Below, piece after piece: positions 52,203 through 60,860 of a DNA stretch of 64,000 bases. This DNA is from Alphaproteobacteria bacterium (GTDB lineage Bacteria > Pseudomonadota > Alphaproteobacteria > Rhizobiales > Rhizobiaceae). A program made the position numbers and the translations under genes. The stretch spans positions 142,045-206,044 of the forward strand of contig JAHJHT010000009.1 in assembly GCA_018823835.1 (NCBI GenBank). Reading direction: 5' to 3'. The first letter of the stretch is position 1. Each line of letters opens with the position of its first letter. The notes under the pieces are model-generated. The model searched no databases. It had not been told where the DNA came from and saw only the letters and a program-made list of their open reading frames with translations.

Positions 52203-52523
52203 ATGACCGGGATTGTGATTCTGTTGTACCTCGTGATCGGGGTGGGCTGCGGCCTTATCCGGCTGTCGGCGGTTGCCGTTGGCATCTTGGCGCTGCTGCC
52301 GGCGGCAATCGGCCTGTACGTCGCGAGCTCCAACGGCGCGCTGCAGATGCTGATCGCGGGACTGGCGCCGCTTCTTGTCATCGAGGCTGCGTATTTCGTC
52401 ACGCTGCTTGCCGTTTCCCGGATCTGGCCGGGCAGGGCGGCACGCGACAAGGCAGACGCAGGCGAGGCGAAATCAGGCACGGTACCGTTCTCCAGAAAGC
52501 CGCAGATCCGCGAAGAGCCATGA
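52203..52523 (+). CDS. Small hypothetical membrane protein
   Basis: 106 aa with three hydrophobic helices (VILLYLVIGVGCGLI, AVGILALLPAAIGLYVA, LAPLLVIEAAYFVTLLAV) and a basic, charged C-terminus of about 30 residues. GGAAGGGG precedes the start. I recognise no family. Its position between a GT2 and exoY suggests a small accessory protein of polysaccharide synthesis, but there is no direct support. Confidence 0.65.
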   Translation: MTGIVILLYLVIGVGCGLIRLSAVAVGILALLPAAIGLYVASSNGALQMLIAGLAPLLVIEAAYFVTLLAVSRIWPGRAARDKADAGEAKSGTVPFSRKPQIREEP

Positions 52524-52539
52524 GCCCCGACGGGGCGTT
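52524..52539. terminator. Short hairpin between convergent small gene and exoY
   Basis: GCCCC-GAC-GGGGC followed by GTTT; a 5-bp GC stem in the 16 bp between two converging genes. Weak. Confidence 0.35.
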
Positions 52540-53226
52540 TCAATAGCTTCCCTTGCGAGCGAAGACGACCACCGCCGTCTTGGCGATGATGTTGATGTCG
52601 CGCAGGATCGACCAGTTCTTGACATAGTCGACGTCGAGCGAGACGCGCTCATCGTAGCTGCAGTCGCTGCGGCCGGTTACCTGCCAGAGGCCGGTGATTC
52701 CAGGCTTCGTCGCCGCGTAGGCGGGGAAATGGCTGCCGTAGCGGGTGACTTCGGCCGAGACGATCGGGCGCGGCCCGACGATGCTCATGTCGCCCTTGAC
52801 GACGTTCCACAGCTGCGGCAGCTCGTCGAGACTGGTTTCGCGCAGGACCTTGCCGAGGCGCGTGACGCGCGGATCGTTCTTCAGCTTCTGCGACTGTGCC
52901 CACTCGTCCGCCGCGCGGGGGTCGCGCTCCAGCAGATCGCGCAACGCGCCGTCTGCGTTGACCACCATCGAGCGGAATTTGAGGCATTTGAAGCGCCGGC
53001 CGTTATAGCCGATGCGCTCATGCCCGAAGATCGCAGGGCCAGGATCGGTGATGCGGATGGCGATGATGACGAACAGCATCAGCGGCCACAGGACGGCGAG
53101 CCCGGTGAGCGCCACGAGGACGTCGAGTGCCCGTTTGAGTGAACCGCCGGTGGAATATTTGGTGGGGCCCACATCGGCAATATCGACTGCCGGGGCGCCC
53201 TTCAGGGAGTTCTCGACATGCAGCAA
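52540..53226 (-). CDS. exoY: Undecaprenyl-phosphate sugar-1-phosphate transferase ExoY-like
   Basis: 228 aa bacterial sugar transferase (PF02397). One N-terminal helix (residues about 35-57, VLVALTGLAVLWPLMLFVIIAI) precedes the catalytic part: KFRSMVVNAD, RVTRLGKVLRETSLDELPQLWNVVKGDMSIVGPRP, and PGITGLWQVTGRS. ExoY starts succinoglycan by placing galactose-1-P on the lipid carrier. The TTG start at 53226 is preceded by GGAG at 7 nt. It has a 460-bp AT-rich upstream region, unlike its neighbours. Confidence 0.92.
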   Translation of the reverse strand: MLHVENSLKGAPAVDIADVGPTKYSTGGSLKRALDVLVALTGLAVLWPLMLFVIIAIRITDPGPAIFGHERIGYNGRRFKCLKFRSMVVNADGALRDLLERDPRAADEWAQSQKLKNDPRVTRLGKVLRETSLDELPQLWNVVKGDMSIVGPRPIVSAEVTRYGSHFPAYAATKPGITGLWQVTGRSDCSYDERVSLDVDYVKNWSILRDINIIAKTAVVVFARKGSY

Positions 53227-53306
53227 CAGACGTCTCCATCAACACGAGATGATTTCGAACCGCCCCAAGCGCGACCCCCAAGTCCGCTAACACTAAATTT
53301 AAACCA

Positions 53307-53326
53307 TTGATCGTATCGATGATCAA
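53307..53326. promoter_or_regulatory. Inverted repeat TTGATC-N8-GATCAA upstream of exoY
   Basis: Perfect 6-bp arms around GTATCGAT, centred about 90 bp upstream of the exoY start, so it could be an operator for exoY. No regulator can be named. Confidence 0.35.
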
Positions 53327-53536
53327 GTCCCTATTTTCATTCGAGTGAGCTTGATTTCATCCCGTAATTCGGAAACGGATTTCGTTCTCCGACTTAATAT
53401 ACCTCAATTTAGACTTAAATGGTGCGGTGCAGCAATAAGAAAGAATTTGGCAAACTCGGAAAGTAAACGATAAACGCGACTATATAATCCTAAGTTTCGT
53501 GAAAGATTTTGTCATAATTATTTAGTTTGAATACCG

Positions 53537-53548
53537 TTCTGCATTGCA
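53537..53548 (-). promoter_or_regulatory. Candidate PhaR/AniA site upstream of exoY
   Basis: The minus strand reads TGCAATGCAGAA, matching all 12 positions of TGCRNYGCASMA, the consensus I recall for Bradyrhizobium PhaR. It lies about 310 bp upstream of exoY within its AT-rich leader. Confidence 0.45.
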
Positions 53549-53684
53549 GCGAAACTCTTTCCGACGGCTGCCGGGCTTGCCCGCAGACCGATTGATTGCC
53601 GGATGTTGTTGGCGCACCGACGTGGCGGAGCGGAGATCGCGTGTGCATGGCCATCATTCCCATTCAGGCACTCGCCCCCAGCCC

Positions 53685-56651
53685 TCAGGCAAATACGTAA
53701 TCGTCCGGCGACAGCGCGGTAACGCCGGCAAGGTGAAGCGACACGTCGCCGCCTTCATGGTGGATCGTCCAGTCCTCGCCCGCTTGGGTGAGATAGGCGT
53801 TTTCGCCGAAGCCGACGAATCGCAGCAGATCGCGCTCGGCGAGCCCGGCGGCGGTGCCGGTAAAGTCGGCGACCGTGTCGTTGCCGCCGCCAGCTTCGAA
53901 GACAAAGACGTCATCGCCATCGCCGCCGAACAGCCAGTCGTCGCCGCCCTTGCCATTCAGCGTATCGGCTCCGGCCGAGCCGACGATCCGGTTGGCGAGC
54001 GCATTGCCGAGGCCCGATTCGCCGGGCGACAGCAGCGTCAGGTTTTCGACGTTGTCCGGCAGCGCGAAGGATATGTAGGATTCGACCGTGTCGATGCCTT
54101 CGCGCACGCGCTCGACGACCACCTGCTCGTCATTGTCGACCAGATAGGTGTCATCGCCGACGCCGCCTGAAAAGCTGTCGGCCTCGCCCTTGCCCTCGAA
54201 GCGCTCGTTGGAGGCGCTGCCGGACATGCTGTCTGCATCGGCCGTACCGATATTGGCGCGAATCCACGCCTGGCTTTCGGGCGGGATCGACGGCAGGTCG
54301 AAGTTTTTCTCTGCAAAGGCGTCGATGCCGGCGTTGCGAAAGACCAGGGTTTCGAAGCCTGAGAGCTGAAGCCAGGTGTCGTTGCCGACCTCGGTCATGG
54401 CAGCGACCACCTCGTCGAAGGTCGAGAAGCCGTGGTCGTCAAGGCGCACAATGTCGTCGGCGGAGAAGTCGGCGATGATGTCGGAGCCGTCGCCGCGTGC
54501 GAAGACAAAGGTGTCGCGCCCGCCGCCGCCGTAGAGAATGTCGCCGGCAAGGCCGCCTCTGATGACATTGTCACTGGCATTGCCGCTGACAATGTTCGCA
54601 AGCCAATTGCCGGTTGCGCTGGCGTTGCCGGCAGCGGCGGTCAAGTAGAGGTTCTCGACATTGTCGGGTAGCGCGTAGCCCGTGGAGGCGCGCACCTCGT
54701 CGATGCCGCCGTCGAGCGATTCGACGATCGTCGCTGCCGGGTCGGCGATACGGTAGGAATCGTCGCCGGCGAGACCGCGCAGGGTGGCGGCGTGCTGGCC
54801 GGCCTCCAGACTGTCATTGCCGGTGCTGCCGGTCAGCGTCTGACCATCGGCTGACGCCTGGAAGGACTTCGCGGCACTACCGGTGGTGCGCAGCGTGTAG
54901 CCGGAGAGCGTGTACTCGGCCAGCTGGTAGGCGGCGATGCTGTCGATGCCGAAGCCGGCGCTGAACGAAGGGTCGGCGTCGCCCGGCCAGTCGCCGCCGA
55001 CGGCGAGATTGGCGATCATGTACATGGGTGCGTTGAGGTCGGCCGGCGTCGCCACCGACAGGGTCTCGACCCCATCGACATAGAAGGTGATCTCGTAGGG
55101 TGTCCACTTCATGCCGAAGGCGTGCGGACCATTCGAAGTGTCGACCTGCGCCCAGCCGCCGACGGTGCCGGTCGGGTCAATGACGGCCGAATGAACCTGG
55201 TCAGGCTGGTCGCCGAAGGCTTCCAGCACGTCGAGCTCGGGCGGCCAGCTGTTGTCGACCGGCAGCAGCCAGAAGGCAGGCCAGGCGCCGGCGCCTTTCG
55301 GCAGCTCGGCGACGATCTCGAAATAGCCGTAGGTCTGCCAGAAGGAAGACTGGCTGGAGATCATGCCCGAACTGAAGGCGAAGTCCCCGGTGGCGTCGCC
55401 CGGCGCGTCGATCGGGCTCGCCGTGATGACGAGCTTGCCGTCTTCCAGCGAGAAGGGGTTAAGGCCGAGCGGAGCGTCCGCCTCGACGCCGGTGAGACCC
55501 CTGAAGTCGCGATCGACATAGATCTGCTGCTCGCCGTTCTCGGAGAGCGTGAAGGCGCCGTCGCCCCACCATTCGAATCGCGTCCGCCATGTGCCGGCGC
55601 CATCTGCGTAGCGATCAAAACTCTCGAACCCGTCGAAGAAGGTGCGGGTCATCGCCTCGTGGTCGGGCGCAAGCGAGAAGTCGTCTGCGGTAAAGGAGTT
55701 GGACTTGGTGTTGTGGAAGGTAAGCGTCTCGCCGTCGCCGAGGTCGAGTATGGTCTCGCTGCCGACCTGGTGCAGCGCCGCCGAGATCGCCGCAAAGTCA
55801 CGGAAGCCGAAGCCCGACAACGCGACCGTGTCGCCCGTGGCAGCCTGGAAGTCCATGCTGACGTCGGAGCCTTCGCCGGCGCGCACGACGAAGATGTCGC
55901 CGCCGCCGCCACCCGCCAGCGAATCGTCGCCCGCGCCGCCGTCGATGAAATTGGCCGCGCCATTGCCCCTCAGGAAATTGTCGAGCGCGTTGCCGCGCGC
56001 CGAGGAGGACGCATCGCCGAGCAGGAAGAGGTTCTCGACTTCCGGCGCCGTGGCCAGGGAGTAGCCGTGAACGCCGTATGTCTTGACCGTATCGACGCCG
56101 GCGCCGGCCGCTTCCTCGATGATATTGGTGTGGTCCCAGACGAAATAGGTGTCGTCGCCGGCGCCGCCAGACAGCGTGATATGCTCGGCGCTCGCCGTCA
56201 GCTGGTCGTTGCCGGAGGTGCCGGAAAGCGACGTGCGCGGCTGGTCTGCCGACAACCAGGTGGTCGGCGAGCCTGACCAGGCGAGCCGCCAGTCGACAAC
56301 CACGTTGGCTGGGGTGAGGTCTCCCAGACTGACATTGCGCAGGAGAAGCGTCGCGCCATCTGACAGGCTAATGCGGACATCGGCGCCGACCTGGACGGAG
56401 GCGGCGCGGACGGCCCAGAAATCGGCGAAGCCCAGGTTCTGGAGACGCAGGGCGTCGCCGCCCGGGCCAGCCTGAAAGTCGGAGATGACGTCGTCGCCGT
56501 TGTTCCTGCTGATGACGAAGGTGTCGGCACCGGCGCCGCCCGTCAGCGTGTCGTCGCCCTTGCCGCCGACGATGAAGTCGACGCCATCGCTGCCGGCGAG
56601 AGATTCGGCAGCGCCGGTTCCGATGACAAATCGAGGGGAAAGTGCTGGCAT
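53685..56651 (-). CDS. RTX-flanked GH16 glycanase, probably secreted by a type I system
   Basis: 988 aa. Residues about 15-330 hold calcium-binding RTX repeats (GGKGDDTLTGGAGADTFV, GGAGDDTYFV, GGAGDDSLAGGGGG). A GH16 domain covers about 333-580 with the active site ELDVLEAFGD (two Glu near 472 and 477). A second RTX block follows (GGLAGDILYGGGGRD, GGVGDDTYLV, GKGGDDWLFGGDGDDVFV). There is no N-terminal signal peptide, as expected for type I secretion like rhizobial ExsH/PlyA, which cut the nascent exopolysaccharide. Family members usually have GH16 before the RTX repeats; here it lies between two blocks. The ATG at 56651 is preferred to an earlier in-frame start. Confidence 0.88.
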   Translation of the reverse strand: MPALSPRFVIGTGAAESLAGSDGVDFIVGGKGDDTLTGGAGADTFVISRNNGDDVISDFQAGPGGDALRLQNLGFADFWAVRAASVQVGADVRISLSDGATLLLRNVSLGDLTPANVVVDWRLAWSGSPTTWLSADQPRTSLSGTSGNDQLTASAEHITLSGGAGDDTYFVWDHTNIIEEAAGAGVDTVKTYGVHGYSLATAPEVENLFLLGDASSSARGNALDNFLRGNGAANFIDGGAGDDSLAGGGGGDIFVVRAGEGSDVSMDFQAATGDTVALSGFGFRDFAAISAALHQVGSETILDLGDGETLTFHNTKSNSFTADDFSLAPDHEAMTRTFFDGFESFDRYADGAGTWRTRFEWWGDGAFTLSENGEQQIYVDRDFRGLTGVEADAPLGLNPFSLEDGKLVITASPIDAPGDATGDFAFSSGMISSQSSFWQTYGYFEIVAELPKGAGAWPAFWLLPVDNSWPPELDVLEAFGDQPDQVHSAVIDPTGTVGGWAQVDTSNGPHAFGMKWTPYEITFYVDGVETLSVATPADLNAPMYMIANLAVGGDWPGDADPSFSAGFGIDSIAAYQLAEYTLSGYTLRTTGSAAKSFQASADGQTLTGSTGNDSLEAGQHAATLRGLAGDDSYRIADPAATIVESLDGGIDEVRASTGYALPDNVENLYLTAAAGNASATGNWLANIVSGNASDNVIRGGLAGDILYGGGGRDTFVFARGDGSDIIADFSADDIVRLDDHGFSTFDEVVAAMTEVGNDTWLQLSGFETLVFRNAGIDAFAEKNFDLPSIPPESQAWIRANIGTADADSMSGSASNERFEGKGEADSFSGGVGDDTYLVDNDEQVVVERVREGIDTVESYISFALPDNVENLTLLSPGESGLGNALANRIVGSAGADTLNGKGGDDWLFGGDGDDVFVFEAGGGNDTVADFTGTAAGLAERDLLRFVGFGENAYLTQAGEDWTIHHEGGDVSLHLAGVTALSPDDYVFA

Positions 56652-56848
56652 GTGGCGGTATTCCCTTGTCGAGGACGGCGACGCTCGAGACGCGCGCATT
56701 GTCCGTTCGGCGGTTCGCTCATGCCCTCAGGCACGCGGCTCGGGCATGAAGGAAAGGCCACCGGGTGAGGTTCCTCGGCGGTCCAAGAAAACATAGCGAA
56801 GAGGCAGCGTCACCAGTGTGGCGATACTTGGGTTTTTTCGTGCGATCG

Positions 56849-56856
56849 ATGGTTAA
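56849..56856 (-). promoter_or_regulatory. CtrA-like half site (TTAACCAT on minus strand)
   Basis: ATGGTTAA is the complement of TTAACCAT, the same octamer as at 42852. It lies about 200 bp upstream of the GH16-RTX start. Weak on its own. Confidence 0.25.
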
Positions 56857-56930
56857 TGACTTCACCAATTCTTTCCGCCCATTGTCGGAAATTGACGTTA
56901 GGCGGACAGGAAAGACCCGTCCGTGGAGAG

Positions 56931-56942
56931 CGCATTGCAGAT
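56931..56942 (+). promoter_or_regulatory. Imperfect PhaR-like site
   Basis: CGCATTGCAGAT matches 10 of 12 positions of TGCRNYGCASMA. It is about 200 bp upstream of the GT2 gene at 57144. Listed because of the similar sites in the other four intergenic regions. Confidence 0.3.
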
Positions 56943-57143
56943 GGGGCGTTGACAATTGACCGGTTTCGCGGCGCATTAGCGGGCGAGCCAGCCGCCGGCA
57001 CGCCCGGTGAGGCACCCGGCGTTACGCCGGCAGGAAAAGTGGGGTCGGCAACACAGACAGGGAAGGCAAGAAGGCAAGTGGCGCCCGCATCGCGGGTTGG
57101 GGACGATCAGTCAGTTACTCTCGTTTAAGGCGCCCATACCGCC

Positions 57144-58289
57144 ATGCTTGTCATTTGGACCATCCTGTTCCTGTTCTTCCTGTTGCTGAGCGTTCACCCG
57201 TTCGTCACCTACCCGCTATCGCTGCTGCCGTTCAGGCGGCGCAGGCCGAAAACGGCCATGCCCGAAACACTGCCTACCTTCGCGATCTGCGTCTGCGCCT
57301 ACAACGAGGAAGCGACGATCGCCGAAAAGGCGCGCAACATGATCGCGGTTGCAGACACCACGCATGACTGCGAGCTCTTCGTCTATGTCGACGGCGCTTC
57401 CGACCGGACGGCGGAGCGGCTGGCGCCGTTCAGCGACCGCATCACGGTGGTGGTCTCCGACGTCCGGCGCGGCAAGTCGCACGGCATGAATGTTCTGGTG
57501 GAGCGCTGCCGGGCCGAGATCATCGTCTTCACCGACGCCAATGTCGAACTTGACGGCAACGTGCTGTGGGAGCTTGCGCCATCTTTCGCAGACCCCGAGG
57601 TCGGCTGCGTTTGCGGGCATCTCATCTATTCGAACCCCGACGAGAGCGCGATGAGCAGTTCGGGATCGCTCTACTGGCGGATCGAGGAGGCCATCAAGCA
57701 GATCGAGAGCGACGCCTACAGCGTCATCGGCGCGGACGGATCGCTCTTCGCTATCCGCCGCTCGGCGCACCACCCGGTACCGGATGACATCATCGACGAT
57801 TTTTACGTGTCGATGAAGATCGTGATCGACGGCCTGCGGGTAGCGCGCGCGCCGGACGCTCTGGCCTTCGAAAGATCGGCGACAAGCACCGCAGACGAGT
57901 TCCGGCGCAAGATCCGAATCGCCTGCCAGGCCTTCAACGTGCACCGGCTGATCTGGCCCGAAATCTGGCGCCGCCCGGCGCTCGCCTACTGCTACGTGTC
58001 GCACCGGTTGCTGAAATGGCTGATCGGCTACAACCTGCTGCTGTCGGGCCTGTTCCTGTTGCTGGCGCTGCTAACAGCCTTTCCGCCTGTGCCGGTGTTT
58101 TCGGCTGTCATCATCGTGGCGCTGGCCTTTGCCGCGTTGCTGGCGCTGAAGGTGCGGATGGCACAACAAGTCCTCGCCATGCTGATGTCGTTTGCAGGCA
58201 CGTCCTGGGGGGTGTGGCGCTCTGTACAGGGTGAGAAATTCCAGACCTGGACGCCGACGCCGAGCGCGCGGGCGACAGGGCACAGGTAA
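57144..58289 (+). CDS. Membrane-bound family 2 glycosyltransferase
   Basis: 381 aa. One N-terminal helix (VIWTILFLFFLLLSVHPFV), then a cytoplasmic GT2 domain (FAICVCAYNEEATIAEKA, VYVDGASDRT, DVRRGKSHGMN, VFTDANVELD with DxN in place of DxD, and GADGSLFAIRR), and C-terminal helices (LLLSGLFLLLALLTAF, FSAVIIVALAFAALLAL). The layout resembles processive or EPS glycosyltransferases. It is monocistronic, ended by a hairpin. It probably adds a sugar to the repeat unit. Confidence 0.86.
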   Translation: MLVIWTILFLFFLLLSVHPFVTYPLSLLPFRRRRPKTAMPETLPTFAICVCAYNEEATIAEKARNMIAVADTTHDCELFVYVDGASDRTAERLAPFSDRITVVVSDVRRGKSHGMNVLVERCRAEIIVFTDANVELDGNVLWELAPSFADPEVGCVCGHLIYSNPDESAMSSSGSLYWRIEEAIKQIESDAYSVIGADGSLFAIRRSAHHPVPDDIIDDFYVSMKIVIDGLRVARAPDALAFERSATSTADEFRRKIRIACQAFNVHRLIWPEIWRRPALAYCYVSHRLLKWLIGYNLLLSGLFLLLALLTAFPPVPVFSAVIIVALAFAALLALKVRMAQQVLAMLMSFAGTSWGVWRSVQGEKFQTWTPTPSARATGHR

Positions 58290-58295
58290 AGAAAC

Positions 58296-58338
58296 TTGCG
58301 CTTTCCCGCGGCACCGGGCAACGCCGGGGAAAGCGCAA
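58296..58338 (+). terminator. Hairpin after the membrane GT2 gene
   Basis: TTGCGCTTTCCC and GGGAAAGCGCAA form a perfect 12-bp outer stem; the inner GCGGC/GCC part can extend it. There is no T-run on the plus strand. Confidence 0.5.
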
Positions 58339-58365
58339 AATCGACCGCAGGCTATTGTACTCTCT

Positions 58366-58377
58366 TGCACTGCAGCA
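58366..58377 (+). promoter_or_regulatory. Candidate PhaR/AniA site upstream of exoP
   Basis: TGCACTGCAGCA matches all 12 positions of TGCRNYGCASMA as I remember it. It lies 159 bp upstream of the exoP start codon. Confidence 0.45.
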
Positions 58378-58412
58378 AATCTCTGCTAACGTCTCTGCAA
58401 GCGGGCAAACAT

Positions 58413-58447
58413 CCATTGATTGTAGTTTAATCAATTAATATCAATGG
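58413..58447. promoter_or_regulatory. Nested inverted repeats in the exoP upstream region
   Basis: CCATTGAT (58413-58420) and ATCAATGG (58440-58447) are perfect 8-bp arms. ATTGATT (58415-58421) also pairs with AATCAAT (58429-58435), 7 bp apart. The AT-rich array lies about 90 bp before exoP and may be an operator. Confidence 0.4.
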
Positions 58448-58535
58448 CTTGCATTTCATATGGGGCGTGGGGGAACAGTCGGTCACCGGTTTTGCCGGTG
58501 GAGATTGTGCAGTGCAACCGAAAGGTGCGACCCAT

Positions 58536-60854
58536 ATGCTTGTGCAGCTCCAGAAGAACTTTTCCGCTGACGCAAGGGAACCGCGCGCCGCCGAAGAAGC
58601 GGGCCTGCTCAGCCTTGTCGGTATCCTCGCCATATTGCGCCGCCGCGCGCTGCTGATCGCATGCTCGATCGTGGCCATGCTGTTCGTCGGGGTCTTCTAT
58701 CTGGCGACCACCAAGCCGATGTTCGGTTCGACGGCGCTGGTCTATCTCGACATCCAGAACGCCCAGGTGATCGAGGGCAATGGCTCGGCCAGCGGCATGA
58801 AGGCTGGTCTGGACGACGTCGACGTCAACAGCCAGCTGCAGATCATCCGCTCGGAGAAGATCGCCACGTCGGTGATCGAAAAGCTCGGCATTCAGGACGC
58901 CGAGGAATTCCGCAGGCCGCAGAACCTGATCGTCAACCATGCGAAGAACGGCGCACGCATCCTCAAGTCGCTGCTGAGCTTCGGCGGCGGCGAGCCTGCG
59001 ATACCGGAGACAGGCGTGCCGCGCGGGGTGATCGACCAGTTTGCCAAGCGGCTCTATGTCGAACGCGTCGACGAGACCTTCGTCATTGCAATCGGCTATG
59101 TTTCGGAAGACGCGCAGCGCGCAGCCGACGTCGCCAACGCCGTCGCCGAAGCCTATCTCGAGGAGAAGCTCGACGCACGCTTCGAATCGGTGCGCCGCGC
59201 CTCGCTGTGGCTGCAGGGGCGGCTTGCCGAGCTCAGCCAGAAGGCCGTGGCCTCGGACCAGCTGGTGCAGGACTACAAGCGCGAGCACGGCATCATCGAC
59301 ACGAATTCGGGCAACGGGCAGCTCCTGTCGGACGCCCAGCTCAGCGACCTGTCGGCGCGGCTCGTCGAGGCACGCAAGGACAGCGCACAGAAAAGTGCGC
59401 GCTACGAGCAGATCGCCCGCATGATCGCAACCGGCAATCCCGACGCCTCGGTAGTCGATTCGCTGGCTAGCCCGGTGATCAGCGACCTGCGCCGGCAATA
59501 TTCGCGCCTCTCGCAGCAGGAAGCCGACGTCGCGCGCCGCTACGGCGCCGAGCACGAGGCGGCAGCCAAGGCCAGGCGCCAGATGGCGGACATCAACGGG
59601 CTGATCCTCGGCGAACTCGGCCGCATCGAACAGGTCTACAAGAGCGACATGGAAGTCGCGCGCAGCCAGGAGCAGGAGCTGGCGCGCACGCTGGAGGGTT
59701 ATTCGTCGCGCTCGGAGGAAGTCGCCCAGGCGGGTGTCAGGCTGCGAGAACTCGAGCGAGACGCGCAGGCCAACCAGAATCTCTACGAGAGCTTCCTCGA
59801 CCGCTACAAGTCGGCACTGCAGCAGCAATCCTTCCCGATCACCGATGCCAGGGTGCTGACAGCGGCGTCGCCGGCGCGCGGCAAGTCGTCGCCCAAGACG
59901 ACGATCACGCTGATCCTCTCGGGTATCGCCGGCGTGGCGCTCGGGCTGCTCCTGGCGCTCGGCCGGGAACTCAGCGACAACACGTTCCGCTCGCCCAACC
60001 AGGTCGAGCGGGTGCTCGGCGTTACCTGCCTCGGCATCCTGCCGAAACTGGCGCGCGGGCAAGTGCGCCGACCGGTGCGGCAGCCGGCCCAGCGCGCCGA
60101 CGGACAGGCGGGGCCGCGCATGCTGTCGCGCGACCTCGGTGTCTTCCAGCATGTCGTCAAGGCGCCGCTGTCGCGCTATGCCGAGACGCTGCGCGCGGTC
60201 AAGCTGGCGGCCGACTTCGCGGCGGAAGACGGCGGTGTGCGCACGCTTGGCGTCGTCTCGTCGATGCCAGGCGAGGGCAAGTCCACGACGGCGATGAACA
60301 TTGCCGAACTGATGGCCTCGAATGGCAGTTCCGTCCTGGTGATCGACGCCGACCTGCGCAGCCCGACGCTGACGCGCGAAATCGCGCCGCAGGCGACGGC
60401 CGGCCTCTACGAATTCCTGGTCAGCCAGGTGCCGGTCGACGAGCTGATCTATTCGGACGCAAGCAAGCGGCTCAAGTTCCTGCCGGCTGCGGCCAAGGGC
60501 GGCGCCGGGCAAAAGGCCGACCTCATCGGCTCGGCCCGGATGGCGCAGCTGCTGCAGGCGGCGCGCCAGACCTACGACTACGTCATCATCGATCTGCCGC
60601 CGCTCGCCCCTGTGATCGACGCCAAGGCGGTTGCCGGCTCGATCGACGGCTTCGTCTTCGTCGTCGAATGGGGCAAGACCGCCATCGCCACCGTGACGGA
60701 CGCGCTGCACAATGCGCCGCTGGTCAACCAGAAGATCCTGGGCTGCGTGCTGAACAAGACCGACGAACACGGGTTGCGGCTCTACACGTCGACCATCGGC
60801 AGCAGCGAATACTACTCGAGCGAGAAATTCGGCGCCTATGTATCGCAGGGCTGA
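58536..60854 (+). CDS. exoP: Polysaccharide co-polymerase / BY-kinase ExoP-like (Wzc family)
   Basis: 772 aa. A Wzz domain is bounded by helices at about 38-58 and 455-477, with a coiled-coil periplasmic part between. The cytoplasmic part is a tyrosine kinase: Walker A SSMPGEGKSTTAMN near 577, Walker A' VLVIDADLRSPT near 605, and Walker B YVIIDLPPLAP near 681. The C-terminus has tyrosines (LYTSTIGSSEYYSSEKFGAY) for autophosphorylation. It controls chain length and export. The ATG at 58536 is used; a GTG at 58512 in frame is possible. A phosphatase gene follows 6 bp later. Confidence 0.93.
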   Translation: MLVQLQKNFSADAREPRAAEEAGLLSLVGILAILRRRALLIACSIVAMLFVGVFYLATTKPMFGSTALVYLDIQNAQVIEGNGSASGMKAGLDDVDVNSQLQIIRSEKIATSVIEKLGIQDAEEFRRPQNLIVNHAKNGARILKSLLSFGGGEPAIPETGVPRGVIDQFAKRLYVERVDETFVIAIGYVSEDAQRAADVANAVAEAYLEEKLDARFESVRRASLWLQGRLAELSQKAVASDQLVQDYKREHGIIDTNSGNGQLLSDAQLSDLSARLVEARKDSAQKSARYEQIARMIATGNPDASVVDSLASPVISDLRRQYSRLSQQEADVARRYGAEHEAAAKARRQMADINGLILGELGRIEQVYKSDMEVARSQEQELARTLEGYSSRSEEVAQAGVRLRELERDAQANQNLYESFLDRYKSALQQQSFPITDARVLTAASPARGKSSPKTTITLILSGIAGVALGLLLALGRELSDNTFRSPNQVERVLGVTCLGILPKLARGQVRRPVRQPAQRADGQAGPRMLSRDLGVFQHVVKAPLSRYAETLRAVKLAADFAAEDGGVRTLGVVSSMPGEGKSTTAMNIAELMASNGSSVLVIDADLRSPTLTREIAPQATAGLYEFLVSQVPVDELIYSDASKRLKFLPAAAKGGAGQKADLIGSARMAQLLQAARQTYDYVIIDLPPLAPVIDAKAVAGSIDGFVFVVEWGKTAIATVTDALHNAPLVNQKILGCVLNKTDEHGLRLYTSTIGSSEYYSSEKFGAYVSQG

Positions 60855-60860
60855 GCGGGC

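Larger units (their letters stand above)
53227..53684. other. AT-rich intergenic region upstream of exoY
   Basis: 458 bp without a credible gene, much richer in A+T than its surroundings. It contains the exoY promoter region, a 6-8-6 inverted repeat at 53307-53326, a TGCATTGCA palindrome at 53540-53548, and a TATAAT at 53483-53488 without a good -35. Such AT-rich upstream DNA is typical of genes silenced by MucR/Ros-type regulators in rhizobia, which is only an analogy here. Confidence 0.7.
56652..57143. other. Divergent intergenic region between GH16-RTX and GT2 genes
   Basis: 492 bp. Short open frames exist (for example 56856-57128) but have shadow-like composition and no ribosome site. 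It should contain divergent promoters. Two candidate sites are noted inside it: ATGGTTAA at 56849 and an imperfect PhaR-like site at 56931. Confidence 0.6.

Noticed and set aside
53700..56640. Repetitive DNA that might suggest a CRISPR or satellite array
   Set aside because: The repetition follows protein-coding RTX repeats of glycine and aspartate codons; there are no uniform repeats and spacers.
56856..57128. Possible 90-residue gene between the GH16-RTX and GT2 genes
   Set aside because: No ribosome site, low-complexity Gly/Ala/Pro composition, no recognised motif; more likely regulatory DNA.
58415..58435. FixK/FNR-type box (TTGAT-N4-ATCAA)
   Set aside because: The half sites are 9 bp apart instead of 4, so this is not a standard anaerobox.
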